The translations under genes were made by a program, and so were the position numbers. A stretch of 64,000 nt of DNA from an uncultured Chlorobiaceae bacterium. GTDB taxonomy: Bacteria > Bacteroidota > Chlorobiia > Chlorobiales > Chlorobiaceae. Under the pieces are notes generated by a model that saw nothing but the letters and a program-made list of their open reading frames with translations, was not told where the DNA came from and made no database searches. Of the stretch, positions 28,372 through 37,936 are shown one piece after another. The stretch spans positions 62,001 through 126,000 of the forward strand of contig CAJAJL010000065.1 in assembly GCA_903940125.1 (NCBI GenBank), read 5' to 3'. Position 1 is the first letter of the stretch, and each line of letters begins with the position of its first letter.

Positions 28372-29511
28372 ATGAAGATTGCCTTATACACGGGGACTTA
28401 TGTCAAAGACAAGGATGGCGCGGTAAAATCTATCACACAGCTTGTTTCTTCATTCAGGAATAACGGTCATCAGGTTACGGTATGGTCTCCTGATGTTTCA
28501 TCGAAGGACAATCACGACGGTTTAACGGTTCATACCATGCCTGCGGTGCCGATACCGCAGTATCCAGACTATAAACTCGGTTTTTTCAGGCCGGAAACAA
28601 AACGGCAGATTGATGCTTTTGCCCCCGATATTGTGCATATTTCAACACCCGATATTGTTGGAAAAGCATTTCTTCACTATGCGAAAAAAAAGTCACTCCC
28701 ACTGGCTTCCGCTTTTCACACGGATTTCCCCTCCTATCTTCAGTATTACCGGATCAAGTTTGTTGAGAAACCGTTGTGGAAATATCTGACCTGGTTTTAT
28801 AACTGCTGCGATATTGTTTTTGCCCCGAATGAGAGTGTTCGTTTGAAACTTGAAGAACAAAACATAAGAAACGTTGAGATCTGGTCGAGAGGGGTGGACA
28901 AGGAGCTTTTTGATCCATTCCGGCGCTCTCAACAACTTCGTACAGCCTGGAATGCTGATGGCAGGACAGTTTTTATCTATGCTGGGCGGTTTGTGCTCTA
29001 CAAGGATATTGAGGTTGTCATGAAGGTTTACGAGCGCTTTCAGGAGGCTGGCTATGCCCACAGCGTACGATTTGTTATGATCGGTTCCGGACCCAAAGAG
29101 TCGGAAATGAAACGCAGAATGCCGGAGGCGATATTTCCAGGCTACCTTACAGGAGTTGAATTGTCAGCAGCTTATGCGAGTGGAGATATTTTTCTTTTTC
29201 CATCAATAACAGAGGCATTTTGCAATGTGGCGTTAGAAGCACTTGCCTCGGGTCTTCCGGTTGTGGTTTCTGATGAAGGAGGTTGTCGGGATATTGTTGA
29301 GAGATCGGGAGGTGGACTTGTTGCCCGGTCAGGCGATGTTGAAGATTTTTTTGGTAAATGCCTTGGATTGTTGGAAAATTCTGTCTGGTGCCGGGAACTT
29401 AAAGCTCATGGGCTTGCTTTTGCAGAAACGAAGTCTTGGTCGGCTATTAACCGTGTCGTCATTGATCGATACCAGAATATGGTTGATATTGCGAGTGGTT
29501 GTGTTGCATGA
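28372..29511 (+). CDS. GT4-family glycosyltransferase (SQD2/mannosyltransferase-like)
   Basis: A 379-residue GT-B glycosyltransferase from the ATG at 28372 (an upstream TTG at 28351 is possible). The N-terminal half starts KIALYTGTYVKDKDGAVKSI and includes APDIVHISTPDIVGK and FHTDFPSYLQYY. The C-terminal half has FIYAGRFVLYKDIE and the E-x7-E donor-binding motif EAFCNVALEALASGLPVVVSD near residue 280. The pattern resembles the SqdX/SQD2 (sulfoquinovosyl) and GDP-mannose-dependent alpha-mannosyltransferase groups. A membrane glycolipid product is likely; donor and acceptor are unknown. Its repeat-rich upstream region is notable. Confidence 0.88.
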   Translation: MKIALYTGTYVKDKDGAVKSITQLVSSFRNNGHQVTVWSPDVSSKDNHDGLTVHTMPAVPIPQYPDYKLGFFRPETKRQIDAFAPDIVHISTPDIVGKAFLHYAKKKSLPLASAFHTDFPSYLQYYRIKFVEKPLWKYLTWFYNCCDIVFAPNESVRLKLEEQNIRNVEIWSRGVDKELFDPFRRSQQLRTAWNADGRTVFIYAGRFVLYKDIEVVMKVYERFQEAGYAHSVRFVMIGSGPKESEMKRRMPEAIFPGYLTGVELSAAYASGDIFLFPSITEAFCNVALEALASGLPVVVSDEGGCRDIVERSGGGLVARSGDVEDFFGKCLGLLENSVWCRELKAHGLAFAETKSWSAINRVVIDRYQNMVDIASGCVA

Positions 29512-29565
29512 AGGAGAAAAGGAGATGATGACCGTTTTTTGTCAATAATGCAGATAGGTAATATT

Positions 29566-30465
29566 ATGCAGATAGGGTTTGTAGGTCTCGGGAAAATGGG
29601 GTTCAATATGGCTCAGCATCTTCTTGACTGCGGTCATGAGCTGGTTGTCTTCGATCTGTCTGAAAATGCAGTTGCTTCTCTTGCTGAAAAAGGGGGTGTT
29701 GCTTCAGGCTCTCTTCAGGAACTTGCCGGCACCCTACCATCTCCTCGGCTTATATGGCTTATGGTACCTGCAGGTGCTCCGGTTGACACAACCCTGGATA
29801 CACTCATACCCTTGCTGCAGAAAGGGGATATCATAGTTGATGGGGGAAATTCGCACTATACTGATTCAGAAAAAAGGGCGTCACGCCTCTGTGACAAGGG
29901 AATTTATTTTCTTGATGCAGGCACAAGCGGAGGGCTTGAAGGAGCCAGGTATGGCGCTTGTATAATGGTTGGCGGTGATAAGTGTGCTTATGACGTTGTG
30001 GAACCTTTGCTGAAAGATCTGTGTGTGGAAAACGGGTATGGTTATATGGGAAGGTCAGGTTCCGGACACTTTGCCAAAATGGTTCATAATGGAGTTGAAT
30101 ACGGTATGATGCAGGCAATCGGCGAGGGATTTGATCTGCTTGCTTCCAGTGATCATAAGTTCAACCTTGAAGAGGTTTCACGGGTTTGGGCAAATGGTTC
30201 AGTTATTCGTGGCTGGTTGATGGACCTTGTTGTTCGTGCATTTCATAAAGATCCAAAGCTTGAGTATCTCAGCGGTCGTATTGCCGATTCAGGTGAAGGC
30301 CGATGGACAGTTGAGGCAGCCCTTGAACAGGAGGTATCAATTCCTGTGATTGCAGCCTCTCTTTTCAGCCGATATCGTTCACGTTCCGAGGAGAATTTGT
30401 CCGACAGGGTTGTCGCGGCCTTGCGTTATGAATTTGGGGGACACCCCTTCTCCGAAAAACAATAA
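29566..30465 (+). CDS. gnd: 6-phosphogluconate dehydrogenase, decarboxylating (short GndA/YqeC-type)
   Basis: Oxidises 6-phosphogluconate to ribulose-5-phosphate with release of CO2 and NAD(P)H. About 299 residues from the ATG at 29566; a second in-frame ATG at 29548 is also possible because both carry the same ATGCAGATAGG sequence. Seen are the Rossmann motif FVGLGKMGFNMAQHLL, IIVDGGNSHYTDSEKR and LDAGTSGGLEGARYG (substrate binding), and KMVHNGVEYGMMQAIGEG with the catalytic Lys and Glu. The length is that of the short form common in bacteria, not the 470-residue E. coli type. zwf begins 13 bases downstream. Confidence 0.92.
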   Translation: MQIGFVGLGKMGFNMAQHLLDCGHELVVFDLSENAVASLAEKGGVASGSLQELAGTLPSPRLIWLMVPAGAPVDTTLDTLIPLLQKGDIIVDGGNSHYTDSEKRASRLCDKGIYFLDAGTSGGLEGARYGACIMVGGDKCAYDVVEPLLKDLCVENGYGYMGRSGSGHFAKMVHNGVEYGMMQAIGEGFDLLASSDHKFNLEEVSRVWANGSVIRGWLMDLVVRAFHKDPKLEYLSGRIADSGEGRWTVEAALEQEVSIPVIAASLFSRYRSRSEENLSDRVVAALRYEFGGHPFSEKQ

Positions 30466-30477
30466 TCGCACACCATA

Positions 30478-31914
30478 ATGCAGGAAAAACCGGCTAATTT
30501 TACCATCGTCATTTTTGGCGCAAACAGCGATCTTGCTGCTCGGAAACTGTATCCCTCACTTTATGAGCTTGCCCAATGGGGACATTTGCCGGATCAATAT
30601 CGGATTATCGGTGTTGGTCGCGCTCTTCTTGCTCATGAGGAGTTCCGAGCTCAGGTGCATAAAAAACTCTTGACACTCTCTCCGGATACCATTTTCGATG
30701 AAGCACGTTTTACAGAGTTTTGTTCAAGACTTTTTTATGTGAGCCTTGATCTTCATGAGTGTGAGGGTTATAAGGAACTTTACAAAGAACTTATGGATGC
30801 CTCGCCTGAGACGGGCCTTTGCGATCATCTTCTTTTTTACCTTGCAACCCCCCCGGATCTTGCTCCGGTTATTATCAGGAACCTTGATCAAGCCGGGCTT
30901 GGAGGGAAACAAATGTCCTGCGGAGGATGGAGGAAAATCATTGTTGAAAAACCCTACGGCAGAAACCTGCAGACAGCGCGTGAACTCAATGCAGTTATCG
31001 GAAAGGTTTTCAATGAAGATCAGATTTTTCGTATCGATCACTATCTCGGCAAGGAGCCGGTACAGAATATTATGGTTTTCCGTTTTTCCAACGGGATATT
31101 TGAACCGTTATGGACTCGGAATTATATAGCCAATGTGGAGATTACCATAGCTGAAGATTTCGGTATCCGTGACCGCGGTGCGTTCTATGAAGAGGCCGGT
31201 CTTCTTCGCGATATTATGCAGAATCATGCACTTCAACTGCTTGCTGCCGTTGCTATGGAGCCACCGGTAGATCTCACGGCAGATTCAGTGCGAGATGAAA
31301 AGGCAAAGGTACTTCGCTCTATCCGTCCTTTTTTTCCTGATAATGCCGGAGAGTCAGTTGTTCTTGGCCAGTACGAAGGATATCGTTCCGAAAAAAACGT
31401 TGCTCCGGACTCAACCGTCGAAACCTATGCTGCAGTAAAATTTTATATAGACAACTGGAGATGGAAGGACGTTCCCTTTTTTGTTAAGGCTGGTAAAAAT
31501 CTTTCCGTAACTGAAACCAGGATAGTCATAACCTTCAAGTGTCCTCCTCAGAACTATTTCGGGCCTGCCGAAAGCTGCAGCTACATTGCCAATCAGGTCA
31601 TTCTCTGCATCCAGCCGGAAGAGACCATAGCATTGAGGTTCGGAGCGAAACGTCCGGGTGAAGCGGTGATTACCGATCCTGTTTATATGAAATTCGATTA
31701 CAAAACATCATTTACCGAAGCAGGTATGACCCCTTATCATCGCCTGCTGCTGGATGCCATTGCAGGGGAGCAGATGAACTTTATTCGTCAGGATAGTGTC
31801 GAACATGCATGGGCGATTGTAGACTCAATAAGGGATGCCGTTCATGGGATTCCTCCTGAACTCTATCCAATTCATTCACGTGGCCCGGAGAGCGCTGTCA
31901 GGATTTATAGTTGA
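30478..31914 (+). CDS. zwf: glucose-6-phosphate 1-dehydrogenase
   Basis: First enzyme of the oxidative pentose phosphate branch. 478 residues, family length. The N-terminal dinucleotide-binding loop is [20 protein letters not shown] (Gly-x-Asn-Ser-Asp-Leu form). Next come [17 protein letters not shown] and the active-site signature [13 protein letters not shown] with catalytic His and Asp near residue 185. It lies 13 bases after gnd, so the two are co-transcribed. The stop codon runs 10 bases into the convergent pgl 3' end. Confidence 0.95.
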   Translation: MQEKPANFTIVIFGANSDLAARKLYPSLYELAQWGHLPDQYRIIGVGRALLAHEEFRAQVHKKLLTLSPDTIFDEARFTEFCSRLFYVSLDLHECEGYKELYKELMDASPETGLCDHLLFYLATPPDLAPVIIRNLDQAGLGGKQMSCGGWRKIIVEKPYGRNLQTARELNAVIGKVFNEDQIFRIDHYLGKEPVQNIMVFRFSNGIFEPLWTRNYIANVEITIAEDFGIRDRGAFYEEAGLLRDIMQNHALQLLAAVAMEPPVDLTADSVRDEKAKVLRSIRPFFPDNAGESVVLGQYEGYRSEKNVAPDSTVETYAAVKFYIDNWRWKDVPFFVKAGKNLSVTETRIVITFKCPPQNYFGPAESCSYIANQVILCIQPEETIALRFGAKRPGEAVITDPVYMKFDYKTSFTEAGMTPYHRLLLDAIAGEQMNFIRQDSVEHAWAIVDSIRDAVHGIPPELYPIHSRGPESAVRIYS

Positions 31915-32681
31915 ACGGTAAACCAGAAAGTTTTTCCGTTCACAGGCAAAACGCGGCTTGCCGGCACTCTGTTCTCATCGGCTGCAAATATTCTTTTTGC
32001 AAGACCGGCTTTCTCTTTGCTGGTAGTAAAAAAGAGGATATTCCGTGCATGGTTGATGACTGGCAGGGTTAGAGTCAAGCGCTTTCCTGGAGGTTTTGCA
32101 AGAGGCTCGCTGACTGCAATGACCCATCGCTTTGTTTCCTGAAGCGATGCAGTATTATCCGGAAAGAGTGAAGCAGTATGGCCGTCATCACCGAGTCCGA
32201 GGATGATTAGGTCAAAAATCGGAAAATTCTGCTGCGACAGAGAACCACTTGCGATAAAATAAGTGCGGATCGTTTCTTCATACTCACTTGCGGCTTTGTT
32301 TCCATCTTCCTGTTCTGCCGGCATTCTAAAAACATGGTTTTCAGAAATAGGGATTTTTGAAAGCAGTGTCTCTCGGGCCATCTGATAGTTACTCTCTTGA
32401 TGGTCGGCAGGGACGCTTCGTTCATCTCCCCAGAACAGCCATGTTTTTTTCCAGGGCATGAAGGTTTGTTCCTCCTTGCTTTCTGCTCCCTCGTTATTTG
32501 CAACTCCCTTTGCCAGTTGTCGATAAAGCGATCGTGGCGAGTTTCCGCCTGCAAGCACAAGAGAGAACCGGCCATGATCTGAAATGGCACGGTATGCTTC
32601 GGCAATAATGAGCGCAGCGGCTTGTTCCGTTATTTCAGTTTCAGTGCCTGTGTAGAAAAATTTATCAGTGGCAGTGTTCAT
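31905..32681 (-). CDS. pgl: 6-phosphogluconolactonase (DevB-type)
   Basis: Hydrolyses 6-phosphoglucono-lactone, the step between Zwf and Gnd. About 258 residues from the ATG at 32681, which has an AAGGGAGAAA ribosome site; the frame is open to 32723. Family segments: [55 protein letters not shown] and [18 protein letters not shown]. It is on the opposite strand from zwf with a 10-base tail-to-tail overlap, so pathway members are clustered but separately transcribed. Confidence 0.93.
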   Translation of the reverse strand: MNTATDKFFYTGTETEITEQAAALIIAEAYRAISDHGRFSLVLAGGNSPRSLYRQLAKGVANNEGAESKEEQTFMPWKKTWLFWGDERSVPADHQESNYQMARETLLSKIPISENHVFRMPAEQEDGNKAASEYEETIRTYFIASGSLSQQNFPIFDLIILGLGDDGHTASLFPDNTASLQETKRWVIAVSEPLAKPPGKRLTLTLPVINHARNILFFTTSKEKAGLAKRIFAADENRVPASRVLPVNGKTFWFTVQL

Positions 32682-32879
32682 CAGCTTGTTTTCTCCCTTA
32701 CTGGTTGGGGAAAAAATAAACAATTATTTCATGATCTGGATAATCCTGAACACTGGTTGATGATCGGGCCGGAGTTCTCAATTATAGTGTATAAAATCAT
32801 GACAGGCTTTATGGGAGAGTTATGTAACTTGAATCTGTATTAATTGTTAACCCCTTTATAATGTAACAAGGTATATGTT

Positions 32880-33575
32880 ATGCCTCTCTATGACGGATAC
32901 GGCGTTCTCGTTGGTACTTTGCTGAAGTATCACTGTGATCATGCCTTCAGTGAGCAGACATACTACCACTGTAATCTGAAGGTTCGCGCCGGAAGAAGAA
33001 TTTTTCGATGTCCGGTCGATCTGGACCACAAACAAGATGCTCATGGGGTTCAATGGCGTGTTGTTGATCTTGCTCCAAAAGCTTTGCATCGGATTCTTCT
33101 TTTTCAGGAGGGGTGGCACCCGCTCGATTCCCAACCCGATTCTGGTGCCATTGATTACTATCGAAGTCCGGAGTTTCAACCAGCATGTGACTGCCGTCAT
33201 GCAGTTTCAGATGCAGATCATAGCGAAGCCGCAGGAGACGGCACCTTACCTGTATCATGGAAATATGGAACTGGACCGGCTGCATTCAGGGATCTACAGC
33301 CTCTTCTGACTCATTCCCGAAAGCTTTTTATTTTCGGAGAAGCTTTCAGAACAGGATACGGTGTGCATAATATTCATCAGAATCAGGGAGATCCGCCCGA
33401 CAGCCAGTGGTACCCTGAAAATGGAATCTGGCAGGATGGAGCTGTTGTTGTCCTGCGTAATGATCGCACTTTAGCGGCATTTTTATGCAAATTCAATACC
33501 CAGCGTTTTTTTGCCAACAGTTTATGTGTATTTTCCCCTGACGGGAAAGAAACGGAAAATGATTCTTATCATTGA
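32880..33575 (+). CDS. DUF2278 (YukJ-like) family protein
   Basis: A 231-residue protein with the DUF2278 layout: an N-terminal LYDGYGVLVGTLLKYHCD, a central region, then GEAFRTGYGVHNIHQNQGDPP and NGIWQDGAVVVLRND near the end (the GVHNIHxNQG box is diagnostic). The molecular function is unknown. Single gene, facing away from pgl. Confidence 0.75.
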   Translation: MPLYDGYGVLVGTLLKYHCDHAFSEQTYYHCNLKVRAGRRIFRCPVDLDHKQDAHGVQWRVVDLAPKALHRILLFQEGWHPLDSQPDSGAIDYYRSPEFQPACDCRHAVSDADHSEAAGDGTLPVSWKYGTGPAAFRDLQPLLTHSRKLFIFGEAFRTGYGVHNIHQNQGDPPDSQWYPENGIWQDGAVVVLRNDRTLAAFLCKFNTQRFFANSLCVFSPDGKETENDSYH

Positions 33576-33748
33576 GTGTTCTTGTATTATGGTTGCTGCT
33601 TATACATCTCTTCTGTAACTTGTCAGTATAATATCAGAAAGTCATAAAATTATTTGTTAGTCAATCGTGTTTGAATTACAGATTTGTGCCATTTTTTCTG
33701 TGGACTCTCTTTGTCTGCGGTTAATCGTAAATAAAAAGGAGAAGAGTT

Positions 33749-34405
33749 ATGGCCGCTTTTGATTTTGGTGCTAAAATCGATCCGCAACTGTTCGATAAAC
33801 AGCTCAATGCATCAGTCACAATCCATATTCAAGACTATATCAGGCAGGGTTGGGAGATGTTCAAAGAGCACGTCGGTGAGTTTGTCGGGTTTACGCTTAT
33901 TATTTTCGTTATTTCTGCCGTAAGCTCTAAATTTTCTTTTGCCGGATCGTTTATTTTTTCCGCTGTTGCCGCTCCGCTCTCTGCTGGATTCGCTATAGTT
34001 GTTTTCAAGCTATTAAACGGAAAGCCGTTTCAGTTCGGGGATTTTTTCAATGGGTTCAACTATTTTCTGCCTCTGTTTCTTGTAAGTCTTGCAGGCGGAT
34101 TTCTGGTAAGCATCGGTATGGTGCTGCTGCTCATTCCGGGTATTTACCTTGCTGTCGGATATATGTTTACCACGTTCCTTATCATTGATTATCGTATGGA
34201 GTTCTGGCAGGCAATGGAGACCAGTCGTCAGATCATTACAAAAAACTGGTTTGCTTTTTTTGGATTTGCTTTCGCTCTGTTTGCTCTCAACGTTCTTGGA
34301 GCGCTTGCTTTTGGTGTAGGTCTTCTGGTCAGCATTCCCGTTTCTGCTTGTGCAGCAGCCATTGCATATAAAGAAATAATGGGCTTGTACTCGGCTGACT
34401 GGTAA
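33749..34405 (+). CDS. multi-pass membrane protein
   Basis: A 218-residue integral membrane protein. After a polar N-terminus with an amphipathic stretch (HIQDYIRQGWEMFKEHVGEF), about five to six hydrophobic segments follow (GFTLIIFVISAVS, GSFIFSAVAAPLSAGFAIVV, FLVSLAGGFLVSIGMVLLL, YMFTTFLIIDY, FFGFAFALFALNVLGALAF, VSACAAAIAYKEIMG). It resembles DUF975/glycerophosphoryl-diester-type membrane domains, but no function can be assigned. AAAAGGAGAAG precedes the ATG. The next gene starts 37 bases later. Confidence 0.7.
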   Translation: MAAFDFGAKIDPQLFDKQLNASVTIHIQDYIRQGWEMFKEHVGEFVGFTLIIFVISAVSSKFSFAGSFIFSAVAAPLSAGFAIVVFKLLNGKPFQFGDFFNGFNYFLPLFLVSLAGGFLVSIGMVLLLIPGIYLAVGYMFTTFLIIDYRMEFWQAMETSRQIITKNWFAFFGFAFALFALNVLGALAFGVGLLVSIPVSACAAAIAYKEIMGLYSADW

Positions 34406-34442
34406 CCATTGTTCATAAGGAAATAGAAGAAAAGGATGTTCA

Positions 34443-35165
34443 ATGAGAAAGATATTCTTTGTTGTTCCTCTCTGGCTGATGGTTGTGTGCAGTGCTCTCT
34501 CTCCTGCCATGCATGCCGAGGAGAGTCAGGTTGTGGTATCGGCGACAGGCAGGGTTTCCATAAAGCCCGATATGGCAAAGTTTGGTGTTGTGGCAAAATC
34601 GGATGCCAAAACTGCTGATAAAGCTGCAGCAGAAGCAGCCGAGAAGTACCGTGCTGTGCAGAATGCTCTCAGAACTGCAGGAATTACTCTTGAGGATGCT
34701 CCTACGGAAAGTTACAACGTTGCTCCCCGGTGGGAGTGGGAGCCCGCTCAGGGGAAAAGCGTTCTGAAAGGTTACACTGCCCGTCACACTATAATGGTCA
34801 GGGTTCGTAAACTGGAAAACATCGGACGTGCCATTGATGCAGTGGTGCAAGTCGGGGCTGATGAAGTACAAAGTATCAGTTTTTCATCGAGTCACTATGA
34901 CGCACTTCGTCAGGAAGCGTTAGCACTCGCAGTGGAAAATGCCAGAAAAGATGCCGGTATCATGGCGAAAGCCGCAGGGGGACGTGTCGGTCAGTTGATT
35001 GAGGTGAGTGTTAGCCAGCCATTATATAGAGATCATCCCCAAATCGAGGCCATGGCCATGAGGGCTGCGCCGTCACCCGTTCCGACCGAAATAGCACCGG
35101 CAGATCAGGATGTTGTTGTTACCATCAATTCAAAATGGCGTTTTATTCCCTCTGGTTCCAGATGA
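34443..35165 (+). CDS. periplasmic SIMPL-domain protein (YggE-like)
   Basis: A 240-residue exported protein. Residues 1-25 are a signal peptide (basic start, hydrophobic core, AMHA-E cleavage site). The SIMPL/DUF541 domain runs from VVVSATGRVSIKPDMAKFGV to VVTINSKWRF, with the internal YTARHTIMVRVRKLENIGRA typical of the family. Relatives are periplasmic or outer-membrane proteins, some tied to oxidative stress; no enzymatic role is known. Confidence 0.85.
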   Translation: MRKIFFVVPLWLMVVCSALSPAMHAEESQVVVSATGRVSIKPDMAKFGVVAKSDAKTADKAAAEAAEKYRAVQNALRTAGITLEDAPTESYNVAPRWEWEPAQGKSVLKGYTARHTIMVRVRKLENIGRAIDAVVQVGADEVQSISFSSSHYDALRQEALALAVENARKDAGIMAKAAGGRVGQLIEVSVSQPLYRDHPQIEAMAMRAAPSPVPTEIAPADQDVVVTINSKWRFIPSGSR

Positions 35166-35284
35166 GACAAGGAGGTTTTCATGGCCTGTTACGAGCGGGC
35201 TTCTGAGGCACTCCGAAGATTTGTCCTGACAAAAAAAAATCATATCTTTACAAGATTTTTTTCCTTTCTTGCGTTACTGGATTT

Positions 35285-35344
35285 CTGGTGTAAGAAAGCC
35301 TTTTTCCCATTGGGAAAACGTGTATAGTTGTTGGTGTACACCAG
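35285..35344. promoter_or_regulatory. palindrome-rich control region before the L,D-transpeptidase genes
   Basis: The 315-base gap 35166-35480 holds no gene but has dense symmetry. TTTTCCCA-T-TGGGAAAA (35302-35318) has perfect 8-bp arms around one base, TGGTGTACACCA (35332-35343) is a perfect 12-bp palindrome, and CTGGTGT (35285-35291) pairs with ACACCAG (35338-35344), spanning both. These are good candidates for one or more repressor or activator sites controlling the downstream cell-wall genes. Confidence 0.45.
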
Positions 35345-35480
35345 AAGATTGTTCCAGATCTCACAGTTTTTCTCCAAGGGGAGGATGGTTGTTATTGTGT
35401 AACCCCCAGTAGTTCAGGTTTTTAAGCTTGGCCTGGTTCATTTATTTATGTATTTGCCGGCTTTGGTTTAACACTATAAG

Positions 35481-36215
35481 ATGTTTTTTATGAAGAGATT
35501 GCTCCCAATGTTTTTTATGATGATGATGTTGGTGTTTCCCTCAGTCGGGCATTCACTGAGTTTTGATAACAATGCTTTTCGAAATAATTTTGCAGCACTT
35601 TCCGAGTCTGTCGAACTCAGGAAGAAGATAGACCCGATGGTGCTCAGTATGGCGCTCTCCGGTTATTACTCACTTAAAGATCAGGGTAAAGTGAGTCGTG
35701 ATGGTATACTGACAGTGATTGATTTTAACCGCTCGTCAGTTGATGAACGGATTTTTGTCATTGATGTTAACCGGGCCCAATTGCTTTATTCGGGGCTCGT
35801 CGCACATGGTAAAGGCAGTGGCGATAATTATGCGGAGCATTTTTCAAACGCTTCAGGTTCACATCAGAGCAGCCTTGGGTTTTATACAACTGGTGAGACC
35901 TATGATGGTAAAAACGGTTACTCTCTCAAACTTATTGGAATGGAGCGGGGGATTAACGACAATGCTGAATCCAGAAGCATCGTGATTCATGGCGCCAACT
36001 ATGTTTCCTACGATTATATCAGAAAAAATGGGCGTCTTGGCAGAAGTCAGGGTTGTCCTGCACTTTCTTTTGATAGTTTTCAGCAGGTTATTAATCTTAT
36101 CAAAGGAGGAAGCTGTCTGTTTATCTACCATGGCGGTAGAGGTTATGCAATCAAATCCACTCTGCTGAATCATGATCTTGCCAGGCTTGAGCCAGTCACA
36201 GAACCGTTTTCTTAA
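35481..36215 (+). CDS. exported murein L,D-transpeptidase catalytic domain protein
   Basis: A 244-residue secreted protein. The N-terminal signal peptide is very hydrophobic (LLPMFFMMMMLVFPSVGHS, cleavage near residue 25), with a possible second start at 35490. The C-terminal half is the YkuD-like domain: conserved His in SIVIHGANYVSYDYI (about residue 170) and the catalytic box GRSQGCPALS with Cys near 190. Such enzymes make 3-3 crosslinks in peptidoglycan or attach proteins to it. The next gene encodes a second L,D-transpeptidase 15 bases downstream. Confidence 0.85.
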   Translation: MFFMKRLLPMFFMMMMLVFPSVGHSLSFDNNAFRNNFAALSESVELRKKIDPMVLSMALSGYYSLKDQGKVSRDGILTVIDFNRSSVDERIFVIDVNRAQLLYSGLVAHGKGSGDNYAEHFSNASGSHQSSLGFYTTGETYDGKNGYSLKLIGMERGINDNAESRSIVIHGANYVSYDYIRKNGRLGRSQGCPALSFDSFQQVINLIKGGSCLFIYHGGRGYAIKSTLLNHDLARLEPVTEPFS

Positions 36216-36230
36216 CGTAGACTATAACGT

Positions 36231-37913
36231 ATGATCGGCATTTTACTTGTCTGGCTTGCTTTTAGTCCAGTTCAGCCTGTTCCGGAAAGGCTGGAAGTTA
36301 CAAGCCAGGAACAGTTTCAGCGCCAGAAAGAGATTCCTGTCCGCAATCAGAAAAGTGTTGTCAGCAATAGTATATCAGAAAATATTCGGCGCTATTTCGA
36401 CCGGCAATTTCAGCAGAATGGTCATAAAGGTATTGCAGAATCGGGGGCAACCAGCAAACCTCTTGCTCGCTTCTATGCAGCAAGAAGGTTCCAGCCTGTA
36501 TGGACAAAGCCTGTAATGGTTTCAGAACTTATCAGTGCAATTGATGCCGCAGTCGACGAGGGTCTTGAGCCGTCCGATTACCATATCAGCGAAATCAGGG
36601 AGTTTCACAGTCAGCCGCCGGTAACTCCTGAGCTCCAGGCTCGTTATGATCTTCTTCTCAGCGATGCTTTTTTTACCCTTGCAAGTCATCTGCGGTTCGG
36701 AAAGGTTGATCCAAGGCGTCTTGACCCCGATTGGAATATTAATAATACTGTCAGTCGCAGTGCTCTGGAGTACATGCTTGAAAATGCAATTGCTGCTGAA
36801 CGGATAGCACTTGCTTTTAAAGAGCTTCGACCAAAATACTCCAAATACGACCAGCTCCGAACAGAGCTTTCGCGGTACCGGACAATTGCCCGCGAAGGAG
36901 GTTGGCCGACTATTGCGGAAGGTCCGAATCTGAAAGAGGGTGTCAGAGACAGCCGGGTACCCCTGCTGCGTCAACGGCTTGAAGTGTCGGAAGATATCGC
37001 AGAACTGAAAACCGGTGCTCACAGGGTCTATACCAGAGAACTTGCAGACGCGGTCAGACGCTTCCAGAAACGGAACGGTATGGAGTCCAACGGAGTGCTT
37101 GGCGCATCCACAGTCAGACTTCTGAATATTCCTGTTGAGCGTCGTATTGACCAGATTCGCATCAATCTTGAACGGTACCGGTGGTTTTTAAGCGAACTTG
37201 AACCCACCTATGTGATGGTGAATATTCCGGATTTCAGTCTTCACTATGTTGAAAACGGGCACTTGAATTGGGTATCACGGGTCATTGTCGGACAACCCGC
37301 CCGAAAAACTCCCATTTTCAAAGCTGATATGCAGTATATCATCTTTAATCCCCAATGGGTTATTCCTCCTACCATTCTTGCAAAAGATGCACTTCCCGGC
37401 ATTCGCAAAAACACATCTTATCTCAGCCATAAAAGGTTGAGCGTTATTGATCGGAACGGCGATATTGTTGATCCGGAAACAGTTAATTGGTCACAATACA
37501 CAAGCACAAACTTTCCTTACCGCCTGCAACAGTCATCCGGAGACCAGGGGTCACTGGGGCGGGTCAAGTTCATGCTCCCGAACAAGCATATTGTTTACCT
37601 GCATGATACTCCGCACAAGGAGCTGTTTAAAAAAAGCACCAGAGCGTTCAGTTCGGGATGTATCAGGGTGCAGAATCCTTTGGAGCTTGCCGGTCTTGTG
37701 CTTCAGGATAGTGTTAAATGGAGCAGGGAGCGGATCAATGCCGTGGTTGGCAGCAACAAAACAAAGACGGTATTTCTGCCAAAACGTATTCCAGTCTTTA
37801 TTCTCTATTTGACAGCTTATCCTGAAGGCGAAGATATTTTGTTTCGTGACGATGTTTATAATCGGGATAATGATGTGTTGAATGCTCTTAACAGGCCATC
37901 ACCAAAATTTTAA
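36231..37913 (+). CDS. L,D-transpeptidase, YcbB/LdtD-like
   Basis: A 560-residue periplasmic enzyme. A signal-anchor-like N-terminus (residues 1-18) is followed by the YcbB-type scaffold, with IDAAVDEGLEPSDYHISEI near residue 100. A peptidoglycan-binding domain lies at about 275-305 (LADAVRRFQKRNGMESNGVL) and the YkuD catalytic domain at about 325-500. Catalytic motifs are YLHDTPHKELF with the active His, and RAFSSGCIRVQNP with the catalytic Cys near 475. It builds meso-DAP to meso-DAP crosslinks. Same operon as the smaller L,D-transpeptidase upstream. Confidence 0.9.
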   Translation: MIGILLVWLAFSPVQPVPERLEVTSQEQFQRQKEIPVRNQKSVVSNSISENIRRYFDRQFQQNGHKGIAESGATSKPLARFYAARRFQPVWTKPVMVSELISAIDAAVDEGLEPSDYHISEIREFHSQPPVTPELQARYDLLLSDAFFTLASHLRFGKVDPRRLDPDWNINNTVSRSALEYMLENAIAAERIALAFKELRPKYSKYDQLRTELSRYRTIAREGGWPTIAEGPNLKEGVRDSRVPLLRQRLEVSEDIAELKTGAHRVYTRELADAVRRFQKRNGMESNGVLGASTVRLLNIPVERRIDQIRINLERYRWFLSELEPTYVMVNIPDFSLHYVENGHLNWVSRVIVGQPARKTPIFKADMQYIIFNPQWVIPPTILAKDALPGIRKNTSYLSHKRLSVIDRNGDIVDPETVNWSQYTSTNFPYRLQQSSGDQGSLGRVKFMLPNKHIVYLHDTPHKELFKKSTRAFSSGCIRVQNPLELAGLVLQDSVKWSRERINAVVGSNKTKTVFLPKRIPVFILYLTAYPEGEDILFRDDVYNRDNDVLNALNRPSPKF

Positions 37914-37936
37914 AAGGAAGTTCAGGCTTATACACC

